64,000 nucleotides of DNA from CBDBZL01 sp965213545 (GCA_965213545.1 CBDBZL010000001.1:620001-684000); one strand, 5' to 3'. Counted from the first letter of the stretch, positions 8,055 through 17,324 are shown. Made by a program: numbers and translations. The notes: generated by a model from the sequence alone, not told the origin.

Positions 8055-10136
8055 TTACCGCCTGTCGGCCTGCGCTACAGCATCGCTTGCGCGCAGCGCG
8101 CTTACGATGCGCGTCAGATGTGCTAGGTCCTGCACTTCGAGATCCACCTCGTAGGTATGGAACGGGTCGTCGCGTTCGATCTGAACCAGACCCAGGACAT
8201 TGGCGTGCGCGCGCGCGACAATGGTGGCCATTTCGGCCAACGTGCCCGGCCGGTGATAGAGCACCACATGCACCCGGCCGGTCGCCCCATGCGAGCGTTC
8301 GCCCCAGGACAGGTCCACCCAATCAGCATCGATGCCGCTCGCCAGTTCGTGGCAATCGATCGTGTGCACCTCGACCCCCTCGTCGCGGCGCTTCAGCCCC
8401 ACGATACGATCGCCGGGGACCGGATGACAGCACTGCGCCAATGCGAAGCCCACGCCGGCGGTGAGCCCGCGGATCGAGATGGCATAGCCCTGACGCGGCT
8501 CGGCCGGCATGTCGGCGGTGCTTCCCGGAACCAGCGCTTCCATCACCTGCTGGTCGGAAAGCTTGGCCGCGCCGATCGCATGCATCAGCTCGTCCTCGTC
8601 CTCCATTCCCAGCCGGCCGACCGCCGCCCGGATCGCCTTGCGACCGATCTTGGCCGGAAGACGATCGGCCAGCTCGTCGAACAGCTTGCGTCCGATCGCC
8701 GCCACTTCCGACCGGTCACGCGCGCGCACATGGCGGCGGATCGCGGCGCGCGCTTTGCCCGTGACCACGAAGCCCAGCCAATTGAGCTGCGGCTCGGCGG
8801 TTGCCCCCTTGATGATCTCCACCACGTCGCCGTTTTCCAACCGGGTGCGCAGCGGCATGTGCCGCGCGTTGATCTTGGCCCCCACCGTATGCGCGCCCAG
8901 ATCGGTATGGACGGCGAAGGCGAAATCCACCGCGGTGGCGCCCTTGGGCAGCTGGAACAGCGCGCCCTTGGGGGTGAAGGCGAAGATGCGGTCCTGATAG
9001 ATCGCCAGCCTGGTATGTTCGAGCAGTTCCTCAGGGTCGTGACTGGCATCGACGATCTCGATCAGATCGCGCAGCCAGCTGACCTGCCCGTCCACCTCGC
9101 CGCCCTGCTTGTAGGCCCAATGCGCGGCTAGGCCAAAGCCGTTGGTGCGATGCATCTCGCGCGTGCGGACCTGCACCTCCACCCGCATCGAGGTGCCGTA
9201 GATGAGCGTGGTATGAAGCGAGCGATAGCCGTTGGTCTTGGGCGTGGAAATGTAGTCCTTGAACCGCCCGGGGACGAACTGCCAGGTCTGGTGCAGCACG
9301 CCGAGCACGCGGTAGCAATCCTCCACGCTCTCGGTGAGCACGCAGAATGCCATGATGTCGGTGATCTGCTCGAAGCTGACATGGCGCTCGGCCATCTTGC
9401 GCCAGATCGAGAACGGATGTTTCTCGCGGCCCCATACCTCGACGCCGACCCCCGCCTCGACCAGAGCCTGCTTGATCTTGAGCGCGATCGCATCGACCTG
9501 CGCGCCCTCCTGACTGCGGATCTGGTCGAGCCGCCCAGTGATGGTGGCATAGGCTTCGGGTTCGAGTTGCTCGAAGGCCAGGAGCTGCATCTCGCGCATA
9601 TATTCGTACATCCCCACCCGCTCGGCGAGCGGCGCGTAGATATCCATGGTCTCGCGCGCGATCCGGTGGCGCTTGGCGGGCTCCTTGATGAAATGCAGCG
9701 TGCGCATGTTGTGCAGGCGATCGGCAAGCTTGACCAGCAGCACGCGCAGATCCTCGCTCATGGCGAGCAGAAACTTCCTCAGGTTCTCCGCCGCGCGCTC
9801 GTTCTCGGGCATCTGCTCGATCTTGGAGAGCTTGGTCACCCCGTCGACCAGACGAGCGACCTCGGGCCCGAAAAGCTCGCGGATGTCCTCGATCGTGGCC
9901 AGCGTATCTTCCACCGTATCGTGGAGGAGCGCGGTCATGATGGTCTGCTGATCGAGCTTGAGGTCGGTCATCAGCCCGGCGACTTCCACCGGATGGCTGA
10001 AATAGGGATCGCCGCTCGCCCGCTTTTGCGAGCCGTGCTTCTGCACGGTGAAGACATAAGCGCGGTTGAGCAGCGCCTCGTCGGCTTCGGGGGCATATTG
10101 CTTGACCCGTTCGACAAGCTCGTACTGACGCAGCAT
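8055..10136 (-). CDS. spoT: Bifunctional (p)ppGpp synthetase/hydrolase (RelA/SpoT)
   Basis: This 693-residue protein has the complete Rsh layout. An HD hydrolase domain carries HDTVEDT near residue 72. The synthetase domain has RFKDYISTPKTNGYRSLH; RxKD is the variant seen in bifunctional enzymes. A TGS domain follows (FAFTPKGALFQLPKGA), and a C-terminal ACT domain contains YHRPGTLAEMATIV. It makes and removes the alarmone ppGpp in starvation and stress. Alphaproteobacteria usually have one such enzyme, and with both motifs intact this should be it. It is transcribed alone. Confidence 0.95.
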   Translation of the reverse strand: MLRQYELVERVKQYAPEADEALLNRAYVFTVQKHGSQKRASGDPYFSHPVEVAGLMTDLKLDQQTIMTALLHDTVEDTLATIEDIRELFGPEVARLVDGVTKLSKIEQMPENERAAENLRKFLLAMSEDLRVLLVKLADRLHNMRTLHFIKEPAKRHRIARETMDIYAPLAERVGMYEYMREMQLLAFEQLEPEAYATITGRLDQIRSQEGAQVDAIALKIKQALVEAGVGVEVWGREKHPFSIWRKMAERHVSFEQITDIMAFCVLTESVEDCYRVLGVLHQTWQFVPGRFKDYISTPKTNGYRSLHTTLIYGTSMRVEVQVRTREMHRTNGFGLAAHWAYKQGGEVDGQVSWLRDLIEIVDASHDPEELLEHTRLAIYQDRIFAFTPKGALFQLPKGATAVDFAFAVHTDLGAHTVGAKINARHMPLRTRLENGDVVEIIKGATAEPQLNWLGFVVTGKARAAIRRHVRARDRSEVAAIGRKLFDELADRLPAKIGRKAIRAAVGRLGMEDEDELMHAIGAAKLSDQQVMEALVPGSTADMPAEPRQGYAISIRGLTAGVGFALAQCCHPVPGDRIVGLKRRDEGVEVHTIDCHELASGIDADWVDLSWGERSHGATGRVHVVLYHRPGTLAEMATIVARAHANVLGLVQIERDDPFHTYEVDLEVQDLAHLTRIVSALRASDAVAQADRR

Positions 10137-10260
10137 GGCTTGTAGATGAGAATGAAACGGGCGTTATTGCAACTTCAAAGCGCACGACGGACGATAGGAC
10201 GGCAGCATTGGGTGCGCCCGAACGCTTGAGAGATCGATGAGCCGCTATTATAACGCCGGT

Positions 10261-10488
10261 ATGAACAAGACGCTCAAGATCACCAAGATCGGCAACTCGG
10301 CGGGCATCATCCTGCCGAAGGAGGTGCTCGAACATCTGGATATCAGCATCGGCGAGGATATTGAGGTGCTCAAGACATCGCGCGGTATCGAACTGGCAGC
10401 GCCCGATGAGGCGTTCGATGCGCAAATGAAGGTGGCACGCGAGGTCATGGAGAAGCGCAAGCGGGCCTTGCGCGAACTTGCGAAATAG
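10261..10488 (+). CDS. AbrB/MazE-type antitoxin
   Basis: This 75-residue protein begins with the AbrB swapped-hairpin DNA-binding fold: KITKIGNSAGIILPKEVLEHL, then GEDIEVL. The charged C-terminal helix (AREVMEKRKRALREL) is the likely toxin-binding part. It lies two bases upstream of a Doc-family toxin gene, so it should neutralise that toxin and repress the promoter. An ATG at 10237 would add eight residues (GAGAG lies before it); 10261 matches the family N-terminus. Confidence 0.85.
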   Translation: MNKTLKITKIGNSAGIILPKEVLEHLDISIGEDIEVLKTSRGIELAAPDEAFDAQMKVAREVMEKRKRALRELAK

Positions 10489-10490
10489 CC

Positions 10491-10883
10491 GTGCAATCAG
10501 AACCGGTGTGGGTCGCTGTCGAGGTGGCGACAGCCGCGCATCGCGAGCAGCCCGCCGAACATGGCGGGGTTGAAGGCGTGCGCGACCATGGATTGCTAGA
10601 GAGCGCGATGATGCGGCCGCAACAGCTCGCGAGCTATGGCACACCTGATATTGCCGCGTTGGCCGCTGGTTATGCCTACGGCATCGCCCGCAATCACCCC
10701 TTCATCGATGGCAATAAGCGAACCGCCGCGGTCGTCAGCGAAACGTTTCTGGTACTGAACGGCTATCAATTGAACGCAACCGATGCGGCGGTGGTGGTAG
10801 CCTTCCTCGCGCTTGCCGCGGGCGAGCTGTCCGAGGAAGAGCTCGCCGACTGGTTCCGCCAGCGGCTTGTGCCTGCGGTGTGA
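10491..10883 (+). CDS. doc: Doc-type toxin, Fic family
   Basis: This 130-residue protein carries the Fic/Doc motif HPFIDGNKRTA near residues 65-75, with the catalytic His and the phosphate-binding GNKR loop. Doc toxins phosphorylate elongation factor Tu and stop translation. The start is GTG at 10491, following the antitoxin stop by two bases. The C-terminus (ELSEEELADWFRQRL) matches Doc proteins. The pairing with an AbrB-type rather than Phd antitoxin is seen elsewhere in alphaproteobacteria. It ends one base from the stop of the convergent M1 peptidase. Confidence 0.9.
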   Translation: MQSEPVWVAVEVATAAHREQPAEHGGVEGVRDHGLLESAMMRPQQLASYGTPDIAALAAGYAYGIARNHPFIDGNKRTAAVVSETFLVLNGYQLNATDAAVVVAFLALAAGELSEEELADWFRQRLVPAV

Positions 10884-10884
10884 G

Positions 10885-12798
10885 CTAGCTGCCCCCGCCG
10901 AGCACCTGGTCTACATTGCCGCGGGTAAAGGAATGGTAAAGCGGGCGCGCCTTGGCATAGATGCGCCTGGCGTGCGGCATGCCCCAATCGCCCTGCTCCG
11001 CCAGCGCGCGAAACAGCGGCGCGACGAACTTGTTGCGCCCCACGCTCATCAGGAACTGCTCGGCGAGCGGCAACGCCGGCTCGTAGCGATTGCGCAGGGC
11101 CGCTTCGAGCCACAGGAACTTGACCTCGTTGTTTCCGGTCCGCGAAAGGCCAAGCGTGCGGTCGAGGCGGGTAAGCTCGTCCGAGGCGATGGTCTGGGGC
11201 AGACCGCGCATGAAGCGCATCTTTTCCGCCGTGCTCCAGCCCGACCAGGCGGCAGCGTCCAGCGTGCGATTGTCGCGATAGGCCTCGAGCGCCCGGTCGA
11301 CGGCCGCGAAAACCGCCGGATCGGGTGTCATGGCGTTGGCGGGCAAGCCCGTGCCGTAAACCCACTCATCGAGCATGAGCGCAGCCTCGAGTTCGCGGTC
11401 GCCGCGCACCAGGTTCTGGCGCATATCGGCAAGGAACATCGCCGATGTTGCGGGTTCGAAGGCATGTCGGTCGAACCAGGAACGCAGCCAGGCATCGAAC
11501 CGGTCGCGGCCAATGATCTGCTCGATCGAATGGAGGAACAGCGCCCCCTTGTCGTAGACAATGGTTGAATCATAGTTCAGCGGATCGAGCGAGGCGGGCG
11601 TGCGCAGCGCGGTGATCGGATCATCGCCGCGCGCGCCATCCACCGCTTCCAGCACCGCTGCATGGGATAGCGCCCGCTCCTGTGCGGCGCGGGTCGGGCC
11701 GAACACCTCCTCGCTGATCCGGTTCTCGATATAGGAGGTGACGCCCTCGTTGAGCCAGCCATCGCGCCAGCTCGCATAGGTGACCAGATTGCCCGACCAG
11801 CTATGCGCGAGTTCGTGCGCGATCAATCCGGTAAGCGAGCGGTCGCCGGCGATGAAAGTGGGGGTGAGAAAGGTCATCACCGGATTTTCCATCCCGCCAT
11901 AAGGGAAGGCGGGTGGCAGCACGATCATGTCGTAGCGGCCCCAGCGATATTCGCCGTAAAGGTCTTCCGCGGCATCGATCATTGCTTCGGTGTCGGTCAG
12001 TTCGGCGGCTGCGGCAGGCAGGATCGCGGGCTCGGCCCACACGCCCGAACGCGGACCCAGCGGTCGGAACGCGATATCGCCGCCGGCAATGGCGATGAGG
12101 TATGACGGCACGGTGCGATCCATCGCGAAGCGGAAGGCGCGCCGACCGTCCCCCAGCGGCTCGGGCTCGCCCTGGCGGATGCCGCTCATCACCACCTCGA
12201 GCGCCTCGGGCGCAGTAATCCGCGCCTCCCAGGTCTGCCTGATGCCCGGCGAATCCTGCGTCGGGATCCATGACCGGTTGAGGATCTCCTGACCCTGGCT
12301 GAGCAGGAAGGGATGCACGCCGCCCGCGGTCTGTTCGGGTGCCAGCCACTGCAGCGCATCGGCCTCGGGAGCGGCGTTATAGGCAATGGTGATGCGCCGG
12401 GCGTCGTCGATATCCACGGTAATGGGCTCACCCTTGCCCTCGACCTTGTCGCCCACAGCAAAGGCAAGGACGCGGCCATCGGCGGCGGTGACGCGATCGA
12501 TCCGCAGGCCGTTCGAATCGAGCACGAGCTCATCGGCTCCCGGCGCCGCGTCGATGTCGAGCGTTGCGGTGCCGGCGACGTTGCGGGTCGCGAAGTCCAG
12601 ATCGAGATCGAGCGCCACATGGGTCACCCGGGCAACCTGGGGCTGGGCGAAGGTATATTCGTCCACCGCCTCTTGGGTAAGAAGCAGCGGCGCAGGTGCC
12701 ATATCGCGTTGGGCAAGCGGCTCATTAGCGGTCACACAGCCTACAAGAGCCAGCGGGAAGGCGAGCAGGGCGGACAGGCGCGGGAGCGAAGCATTCAT
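10885..12798 (-). CDS. M1 family metallopeptidase, lipoprotein
   Basis: This 637-residue protein resembles leukotriene-A4-hydrolase-type M1 aminopeptidases. The exopeptidase motif GGMEN is followed by the zinc site HELAHSW, with the third ligand in LNEG 18 residues later, and a Tyr in the DPLNYDSTIVYDKG region. The N-terminus is a lipoprotein signal, with LVGC at about residues 18-21. It should sit in the periplasm tethered to a membrane and trim N-terminal residues from peptides. It is monocistronic, and its stop abuts the doc stop. There is no terminator between them. Confidence 0.9.
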   Translation of the reverse strand: MNASLPRLSALLAFPLALVGCVTANEPLAQRDMAPAPLLLTQEAVDEYTFAQPQVARVTHVALDLDLDFATRNVAGTATLDIDAAPGADELVLDSNGLRIDRVTAADGRVLAFAVGDKVEGKGEPITVDIDDARRITIAYNAAPEADALQWLAPEQTAGGVHPFLLSQGQEILNRSWIPTQDSPGIRQTWEARITAPEALEVVMSGIRQGEPEPLGDGRRAFRFAMDRTVPSYLIAIAGGDIAFRPLGPRSGVWAEPAILPAAAAELTDTEAMIDAAEDLYGEYRWGRYDMIVLPPAFPYGGMENPVMTFLTPTFIAGDRSLTGLIAHELAHSWSGNLVTYASWRDGWLNEGVTSYIENRISEEVFGPTRAAQERALSHAAVLEAVDGARGDDPITALRTPASLDPLNYDSTIVYDKGALFLHSIEQIIGRDRFDAWLRSWFDRHAFEPATSAMFLADMRQNLVRGDRELEAALMLDEWVYGTGLPANAMTPDPAVFAAVDRALEAYRDNRTLDAAAWSGWSTAEKMRFMRGLPQTIASDELTRLDRTLGLSRTGNNEVKFLWLEAALRNRYEPALPLAEQFLMSVGRNKFVAPLFRALAEQGDWGMPHARRIYAKARPLYHSFTRGNVDQVLGGGS

Positions 12799-12850
12799 CT
12801 GGGTATTATCCTACGGAAGACCTGAACCTTGCCTAAAGCGGGACGTCCGA

Positions 12851-13513
12851 TCAGTCGAGCGCCGAGAACGCCTCGATCCGCGCGATCCGGCCTGAAACCA
12901 CGAGCTCGTCATCGGGCAGGATCAATGTATCGGGCACGGCGTGAATGAAGTCCTGCCCGGTGCGCTTCACCCCGATCACCGTCACCTCGTAGGACCGGCG
13001 GCATTCGCTCGTCACCAGCGGAACGCCGGTGATCCTGGCAGGCGCCCTCAGCCGGGCAATGGCGAACTCGTCGCCGAACGAGATGAAGTCGAGCAACCGC
13101 TCGTTGACAAGGTGCGCCACGCGTTCGCCCATCAGCTGTTCGGGCTGGACCACGTGATGCGCGCCGGTGCGCTCCAGGATGCGCGCATGATTGTCGTTGA
13201 TCGCCTTGGCCCAGATATTGGGGACGCCGATGTCGGAGAGCGCCAGCACGCTGAGCACGCTGGCCTCGATATCGGTGCCGATCCCCACGATGGCCGAGCG
13301 GAAATCGGCCGCGCCGAGCCGCCGCAGCGTGTCGACCTCAGTGGTATCGGCCTCGAGCGTCTGCGTCAGGGCGCCGGCATTCAGCCTCACCGCGGCCGGG
13401 TCAAGGTCCACCCCCAGCACCTCGTGGCCCATCCGCTCGAGTGTGGCCGCAACCGCGCCACCGAAACGACCCAGGCCGATAACCAGGATCGGGTCTCTCT
13501 TGTCAGCCGACAA
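12851..13513 (-). CDS. ktrA: KtrA/TrkA potassium-channel regulatory subunit
   Basis: This 220-residue protein has an RCK_N Rossmann domain (VIGLGRFGGAVAATLERMG, then GVDLDP) and an RCK_C domain in the last 80 residues. It binds ATP/ADP or NAD and gates the partner KtrB. The start is a TTG at 13513 preceded by GAGGAG at 7 bases, a good ribosome site. It overlaps ktrB by 11 bases, so the two are coupled. The single-RCK length fits KtrA rather than the double-length TrkA. Confidence 0.9.
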   Translation of the reverse strand: MSADKRDPILVIGLGRFGGAVAATLERMGHEVLGVDLDPAAVRLNAGALTQTLEADTTEVDTLRRLGAADFRSAIVGIGTDIEASVLSVLALSDIGVPNIWAKAINDNHARILERTGAHHVVQPEQLMGERVAHLVNERLLDFISFGDEFAIARLRAPARITGVPLVTSECRRSYEVTVIGVKRTGQDFIHAVPDTLILPDDELVVSGRIARIEAFSALD

Positions 13514-14831
13514 TGGGGTTCTCCTCTGGGTAACGATAAGGCGGGGCGGTAGAGCCGATCGCCAAGGCGGTGGCAGCGGTGATGGTGCCGACCCGGCCGA
13601 TAAACATCAGCAGCATGATCACCACCAGCCCACTGTCGGGAAGCTGCGCGGTAATGCCGGTGGAAAGACCCACCGTGGCGAAGGCCGAGATGGTTTCGAA
13701 CAATACGTCGTGCATGGGCAGCGCGGTCACCGCGGTGATTGCCATGGTGGAGCCCAGCACCAGGATCAGCGCGAGCATGGCGATGGTCAGCGCCTGCCGC
13801 TCGATCGCATGTCCGAAGCGGCGGCCGAACAACGAGGCATCGCGTCGCTGCAGGATCTCGGACAGCACGATCGCCATCAGCACCAGGAAGGTGGTGATCT
13901 TGATACCACCCGCAGTGCCCGCGCTACCGCCACCGATAAACATGAGGATGTAATTGACGACCAGCGTCTCGTCGCGAAAGTCGCCCACATTGAGGCTGTT
14001 GAAGCCTGCGGTGCGCGGCATAACCGAATGGAACGCAGCGTTGAGCACCTTGGCGCCAAGCCCCATTGGGCCAAGCGTCCCGGCATTGGTCCATTCCATC
14101 GCCAGATGGGCAATGAACCCCACCACCAGCAGTACCAGCGTTCCGACCACGGTAATCTTGGTATGGAGCGACCAGCGTCGCCATGTGATGCCATTGGCCC
14201 GCAGGTCCTGCATCACCGGGAAGCCTAGCGCGGTAAGGATGACCGAAAACATGATCGGGACCAGGATAATGGCATCCTCTTGAAAGCCCATCACGCTGTC
14301 CGAATAGCTCGAGAAACCGGCGTTGTTGAACGCGCTGACCGCGTGGAAAAGTGCATGCCAGGCAGCCTGGGCCAAACTATGGTCGTGACTGATGAACAGC
14401 CGGGTGCACAGGATCAGCGTCACGGCAAGCTCGACCACCACGGTGATCTTGAGCACCAGCCACAGCACCGAGCCCGCGTCCCCCGTATCGAGCCGGCTGC
14501 GCTCGACGCGTGTCGCCATCCGGTCGCGAAGACCGAAGCCGCGGCCGATCATGAGCCCAAGCAAGGTCGCCGCCGACATGATGCCAAAACCGCCGACCTG
14601 GAACAGCGCCAGGATGACCCACTGACCGAACATCGACCAGTAGACAGGCGTATCCACAACGATCAGTCCGGTCACCGTAACCGCCGAGACCGCGGTGAAC
14701 AGCGCGGTCATGAGCGGGGCACGAACCCCGTCGGAGGTGGCGACGGGAAGCGAGAGTGCGGCCGCCCCTATGCCGATGAACGCCAGGAACAGCAGCGGAA
14801 TCAGTCGGACCGGGTCGCGCAAGGAACGCAT
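13503..14831 (-). CDS. ktrB: KtrB/TrkH potassium transporter
   Basis: This 442-residue protein has about ten membrane segments arranged as four M1-P-M2 repeats of the TrkH/KtrB family. P-loop signatures include TVTGLIVVDT, STFNNAGFS-like SAFNNAGFSSYSD, RTAGFNSLN and ATVGLSTG. It carries K+ (probably with Na+) across the inner membrane under control of KtrA, encoded next in the same operon. The ATG at 14831 follows hemF by 28 bases in the opposite reading order, so hemF may be cotranscribed upstream. Confidence 0.9.
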   Translation of the reverse strand: MRSLRDPVRLIPLLFLAFIGIGAAALSLPVATSDGVRAPLMTALFTAVSAVTVTGLIVVDTPVYWSMFGQWVILALFQVGGFGIMSAATLLGLMIGRGFGLRDRMATRVERSRLDTGDAGSVLWLVLKITVVVELAVTLILCTRLFISHDHSLAQAAWHALFHAVSAFNNAGFSSYSDSVMGFQEDAIILVPIMFSVILTALGFPVMQDLRANGITWRRWSLHTKITVVGTLVLLVVGFIAHLAMEWTNAGTLGPMGLGAKVLNAAFHSVMPRTAGFNSLNVGDFRDETLVVNYILMFIGGGSAGTAGGIKITTFLVLMAIVLSEILQRRDASLFGRRFGHAIERQALTIAMLALILVLGSTMAITAVTALPMHDVLFETISAFATVGLSTGITAQLPDSGLVVIMLLMFIGRVGTITAATALAIGSTAPPYRYPEENPIVG

Positions 14832-14858
14832 CGCGCGGCCGATAGGCGATGGCGCGGC

Positions 14859-15725
14859 TCAGTTCCAGCGCGCCTCGGGCGGCAGGCTCATCAGGATCGC
14901 CTCGACATTGCCACCGGTCTTCAGGCCGAACAGCGTTCCGCGATCATAGACCAGGTTGAATTCGGCATAGCGGCCGCGCCATTCGAGCTGGGTCTGCCGG
15001 TCCGCCTCGTTCCATGTCGCTCCCATCCGCCGCCGGATAAGCTGTGGATAGACATCGAGGAAAGCCTCGCCGACATCGCGGGTGAAGGCGAAGTGACGCT
15101 CGAACTCGGGTTCGTCGCCGCATTCCAGATGGTCATAGAATATCCCCCCTACGCCGCGCGACACCCCGCGATGGGGGATAAAGAAATATTCTTCCGCCCA
15201 CTTGGAGAACCGGTCGTAATAGGTGGGGTTGTGCGCGGCGCAGGCGGCGCGCAGCCTTGCGTGGAAGGCACCGGTGTCCTCGTCATAGGGGATCGGCGGG
15301 TTGAGATCGGCGCCGCCACCGAACCAGGCCTTGCTGGTCGTCAGGAACCGGGTGTTCATATGCACGGCGGGGGCGTGCGGGTTGGCCAGGTGGGCAACCA
15401 GGCTGATGCCGGTGGCGGTGAAGCCGGGGTTGCTCTCGTCCGCGCCATTGATGGTGGCGGCGAACTGTGGGGCGAACTCGCCATGCACGGTGGAGACGTT
15501 CACCCCCACCTTCTCGAACACCTTGCCTTTCATCACCGCGCGCACCCCGCCCCCGCCGGGTGAGCCGTCCGCGGTTTCGCGGTCCCACGCGGTCCGCTCG
15601 AAGCACGCCTGCGAGCCCGCCTCGCGTTCGATTGCCTCGAACTCGGCGCAGATCCGGTCGCGCAGCTCTTCGAACCAGTCGCACGCGCGCTGTGTCTGAG
15701 AGGTCCGGTCGGCTTCCACTTCCAT
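14859..15725 (-). CDS. hemF: Oxygen-dependent coproporphyrinogen III oxidase
   Basis: This 288-residue protein matches HemF. It has VSTVHG, then NPHAPAVHMNTRFL, the acidic GGGADLNP, and YFFIPHRGVSRGVGGIFYD. The C-terminus EWRGRYAEFNLVYDRGT is strongly conserved. It decarboxylates coproporphyrinogen III to protoporphyrinogen IX with O2, in the cytoplasm, for haem synthesis. The chosen ATG at 15725 follows AAGGAG by one base, an unusually tight spacing; no other in-frame ATG is near. A longer frame to 15869 would overlap the divergent pdeM. Confidence 0.95.
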   Translation of the reverse strand: MEVEADRTSQTQRACDWFEELRDRICAEFEAIEREAGSQACFERTAWDRETADGSPGGGGVRAVMKGKVFEKVGVNVSTVHGEFAPQFAATINGADESNPGFTATGISLVAHLANPHAPAVHMNTRFLTTSKAWFGGGADLNPPIPYDEDTGAFHARLRAACAAHNPTYYDRFSKWAEEYFFIPHRGVSRGVGGIFYDHLECGDEPEFERHFAFTRDVGEAFLDVYPQLIRRRMGATWNEADRQTQLEWRGRYAEFNLVYDRGTLFGLKTGGNVEAILMSLPPEARWN

Positions 15726-15867
15726 GCTCCTTCGAGATTGTGCCGGCCTGCCCACGCGCCGACAGCCAACGCCCGCATTATCTCTGCCGGCCTTACAGCG
15801 GCAATGATGCGGATCAATCCTGCTACGCCAGCTTGTCAAAGGAAGGCCGGCACGGCAAGGCGGACCC

Positions 15868-16575
15868 ATGGTTCCCTTTTCGTTCGGTTCGCATGAATTC
15901 GTTCTTACCCGTTCGCGCGCGCTCTATTGGCCCTGTGAACAGGCGTTGCTGGTGGCCGATCTGCATTTGGAAAAGGCAAGCGCCTATGCCCCGACAGGCC
16001 AGCTCCTGCCGCCTTACGATAGCCGGGAAACGCTCGAGCGCCTGGCCATGACGATCAGGGAAACGGGCGCCCGGCGCGTCTATACGCTGGGCGACAATTT
16101 TCACGATTCGCACGGGTTCGCCCGGCTCGAGCCACACGCCGCCGGAATGCTCGCGGCGTTGACCCGCGCGGTCGAATGGGTGTGGATCATCGGCAACCAC
16201 GACGAGGGGCCGGGCAGAGGCGCGAGCGAGGCCGGTTCGGGGGGTACGCTGGTCGAGGAGATCGAGATCGCGGGACTGGTGCTGCGGCATCGCGCGAAGA
16301 TGGCGGAACGGCGTCCCGAGCTTTCGGGGCACTTCCATCCAAGGCTTCAGCTGACCATTCACCGCCGCCATATCCGCCGCCCGTGCGCGGTGGTCAGTGC
16401 CGACAAGGCGGGAGCCGGCCGAATGATTTTGCCCGCTTTTGGCGCGCTAACCGGCGGAATGGATGCGGCCGATCCGGCGATCCTTGCCGCCATGCAGCCC
16501 GCCGCCTCGATCGATGCGGTGCTGCCGGGTGCAGGACGGTTGATCCGCTTTCCGATCTGGCGCGCGGCGGCCTGA
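15868..16575 (+). CDS. pdeM: Ligase-associated DNA damage response endonuclease PdeM
   Basis: This 235-residue calcineurin-like metallophosphoesterase has the motifs LLVADLHLEK (DxH), LGDNFHD (GDxxD-like), IIGNHDEG (GNHD) and SGHFHP (GHxH). Proteins of this type are encoded with an ATP-dependent DNA ligase (LigD-like) and an exonuclease in DNA damage clusters. No ligase gene is adjacent here, so the association is inferred from the family. It diverges from hemF and precedes infC. Confidence 0.85.
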   Translation: MVPFSFGSHEFVLTRSRALYWPCEQALLVADLHLEKASAYAPTGQLLPPYDSRETLERLAMTIRETGARRVYTLGDNFHDSHGFARLEPHAAGMLAALTRAVEWVWIIGNHDEGPGRGASEAGSGGTLVEEIEIAGLVLRHRAKMAERRPELSGHFHPRLQLTIHRRHIRRPCAVVSADKAGAGRMILPAFGALTGGMDAADPAILAAMQPAASIDAVLPGAGRLIRFPIWRAAA

Positions 16576-16587
16576 GCGGTTTCGTCG

Positions 16588-16611
16588 CGCACACATACAC
16601 GCACACATACA
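16588..16611. repeat. Two perfect 12-bp tandem repeats upstream of infC
   Basis: CGCACACATACA occurs twice head to tail. It starts 12 bases after the pdeM stop, in the infC leader region. Two copies alone do not make it functional. Confidence 0.6.
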
Positions 16612-16622
16612 GGCGCATCGCA

Positions 16623-16642
16623 CGCCCCCTAGCCGCGGGGCG
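16623..16642 (+). promoter_or_regulatory. infC: infC leader hairpin
   Basis: CGCCCC pairs with GGGGCG across an 8-base loop, about 45 bases before the infC start. No T-run follows, so it is not a normal terminator; it may be a leader structure involved in IF-3 autoregulation. Confidence 0.3.
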
Positions 16643-16688
16643 CGCTTGGCATTATGTACGCGAACGCAACTGAACAGGAGAACACCCC

Positions 16689-17231
16689 ATACCACGTCCA
16701 CCCCGGCGCATGATGGCGCCCCCGGTCAAGTCCGGCCCCCGCTTCGACGAATTCATCCAGTCCGAAAAGGTTCGCGTCATCGATGACGAGGGCGAGAACC
16801 TGGGCGTCATGTACACGCAGGAGGCCATCGAGCAGGCGGCGCAGGCCGGTTTGAACCTGGTCGAGGTGTCGCCCAACGCCGACCCGCCGGTGTGCAAGTT
16901 CCTCGACGTCGGCAAGCACCGCTACGAAGCGCAGAAGAAGGCCAATCTGGCGCGCAAGACGCAAAAGACGCAGCAGATCAAGGAGATCAAGATGCGTCCC
17001 AACATCGATGATCACGATTATGATGTGAAGATGCGCAGCGTCTACAAGTTCATCGACGAGGGGGACAAGGTGAAGATGACCTTGCGGTTCCGCGGGCGCG
17101 AAATGGCGCACCAGCATCTGGGGATGGACCTGCTGAAGCGCGTTCAGGACGATGTGGCCGAGGTTGCCAAGGTAGAGGCCTTCCCCCGCCTTGAGGGCCG
17201 GCAGATGCTGATGGTGCTGGCGCCCAAATAG
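16689..17231 (+). CDS. infC: Translation initiation factor IF-3
   Basis: This protein matches IF-3: SGPRFDEFIQSEKVRVID, LNLVEVSPNADPPVCK, a linker with KKANLARKTQK, then the C-terminal KMRPNIDDHDYDVK and VTLRFRGREMAH-like region. IF-3 binds the 30S subunit and checks start codons. I place the start at an ATA (16689), because AGGAG at 16676-16680 sits at the ideal 8-base spacing and the frame is open through to the ATG at 16710, which has no ribosome site. Family members commonly use AUU or AUA for autoregulation. The ATG-started version is 173 residues; ATA gives 180. Confidence 0.85.
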   Translation: MPRPPRRMMAPPVKSGPRFDEFIQSEKVRVIDDEGENLGVMYTQEAIEQAAQAGLNLVEVSPNADPPVCKFLDVGKHRYEAQKKANLARKTQKTQQIKEIKMRPNIDDHDYDVKMRSVYKFIDEGDKVKMTLRFRGREMAHQHLGMDLLKRVQDDVAEVAKVEAFPRLEGRQMLMVLAPK

Positions 17232-17324
17232 CCGTTTTGGTTGGTCCGGGGCCGAGCCGATGGGAACACTCGGGATGGCAGAAGCGCTCCTGCACTAGCC
17301 ACAGAATTGCAGGAGCTTGCCCCC

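Noticed and set aside
9031..10644. Long minus-strand frame overlapping the (p)ppGpp gene
   Set aside because: It lies in another frame of the Rsh gene, whose domains are clear; the composition is Arg-rich and unconserved.
16588..16611. CA-rich repeat as a CRISPR or microsatellite array
   Set aside because: Only two copies and no spacers.
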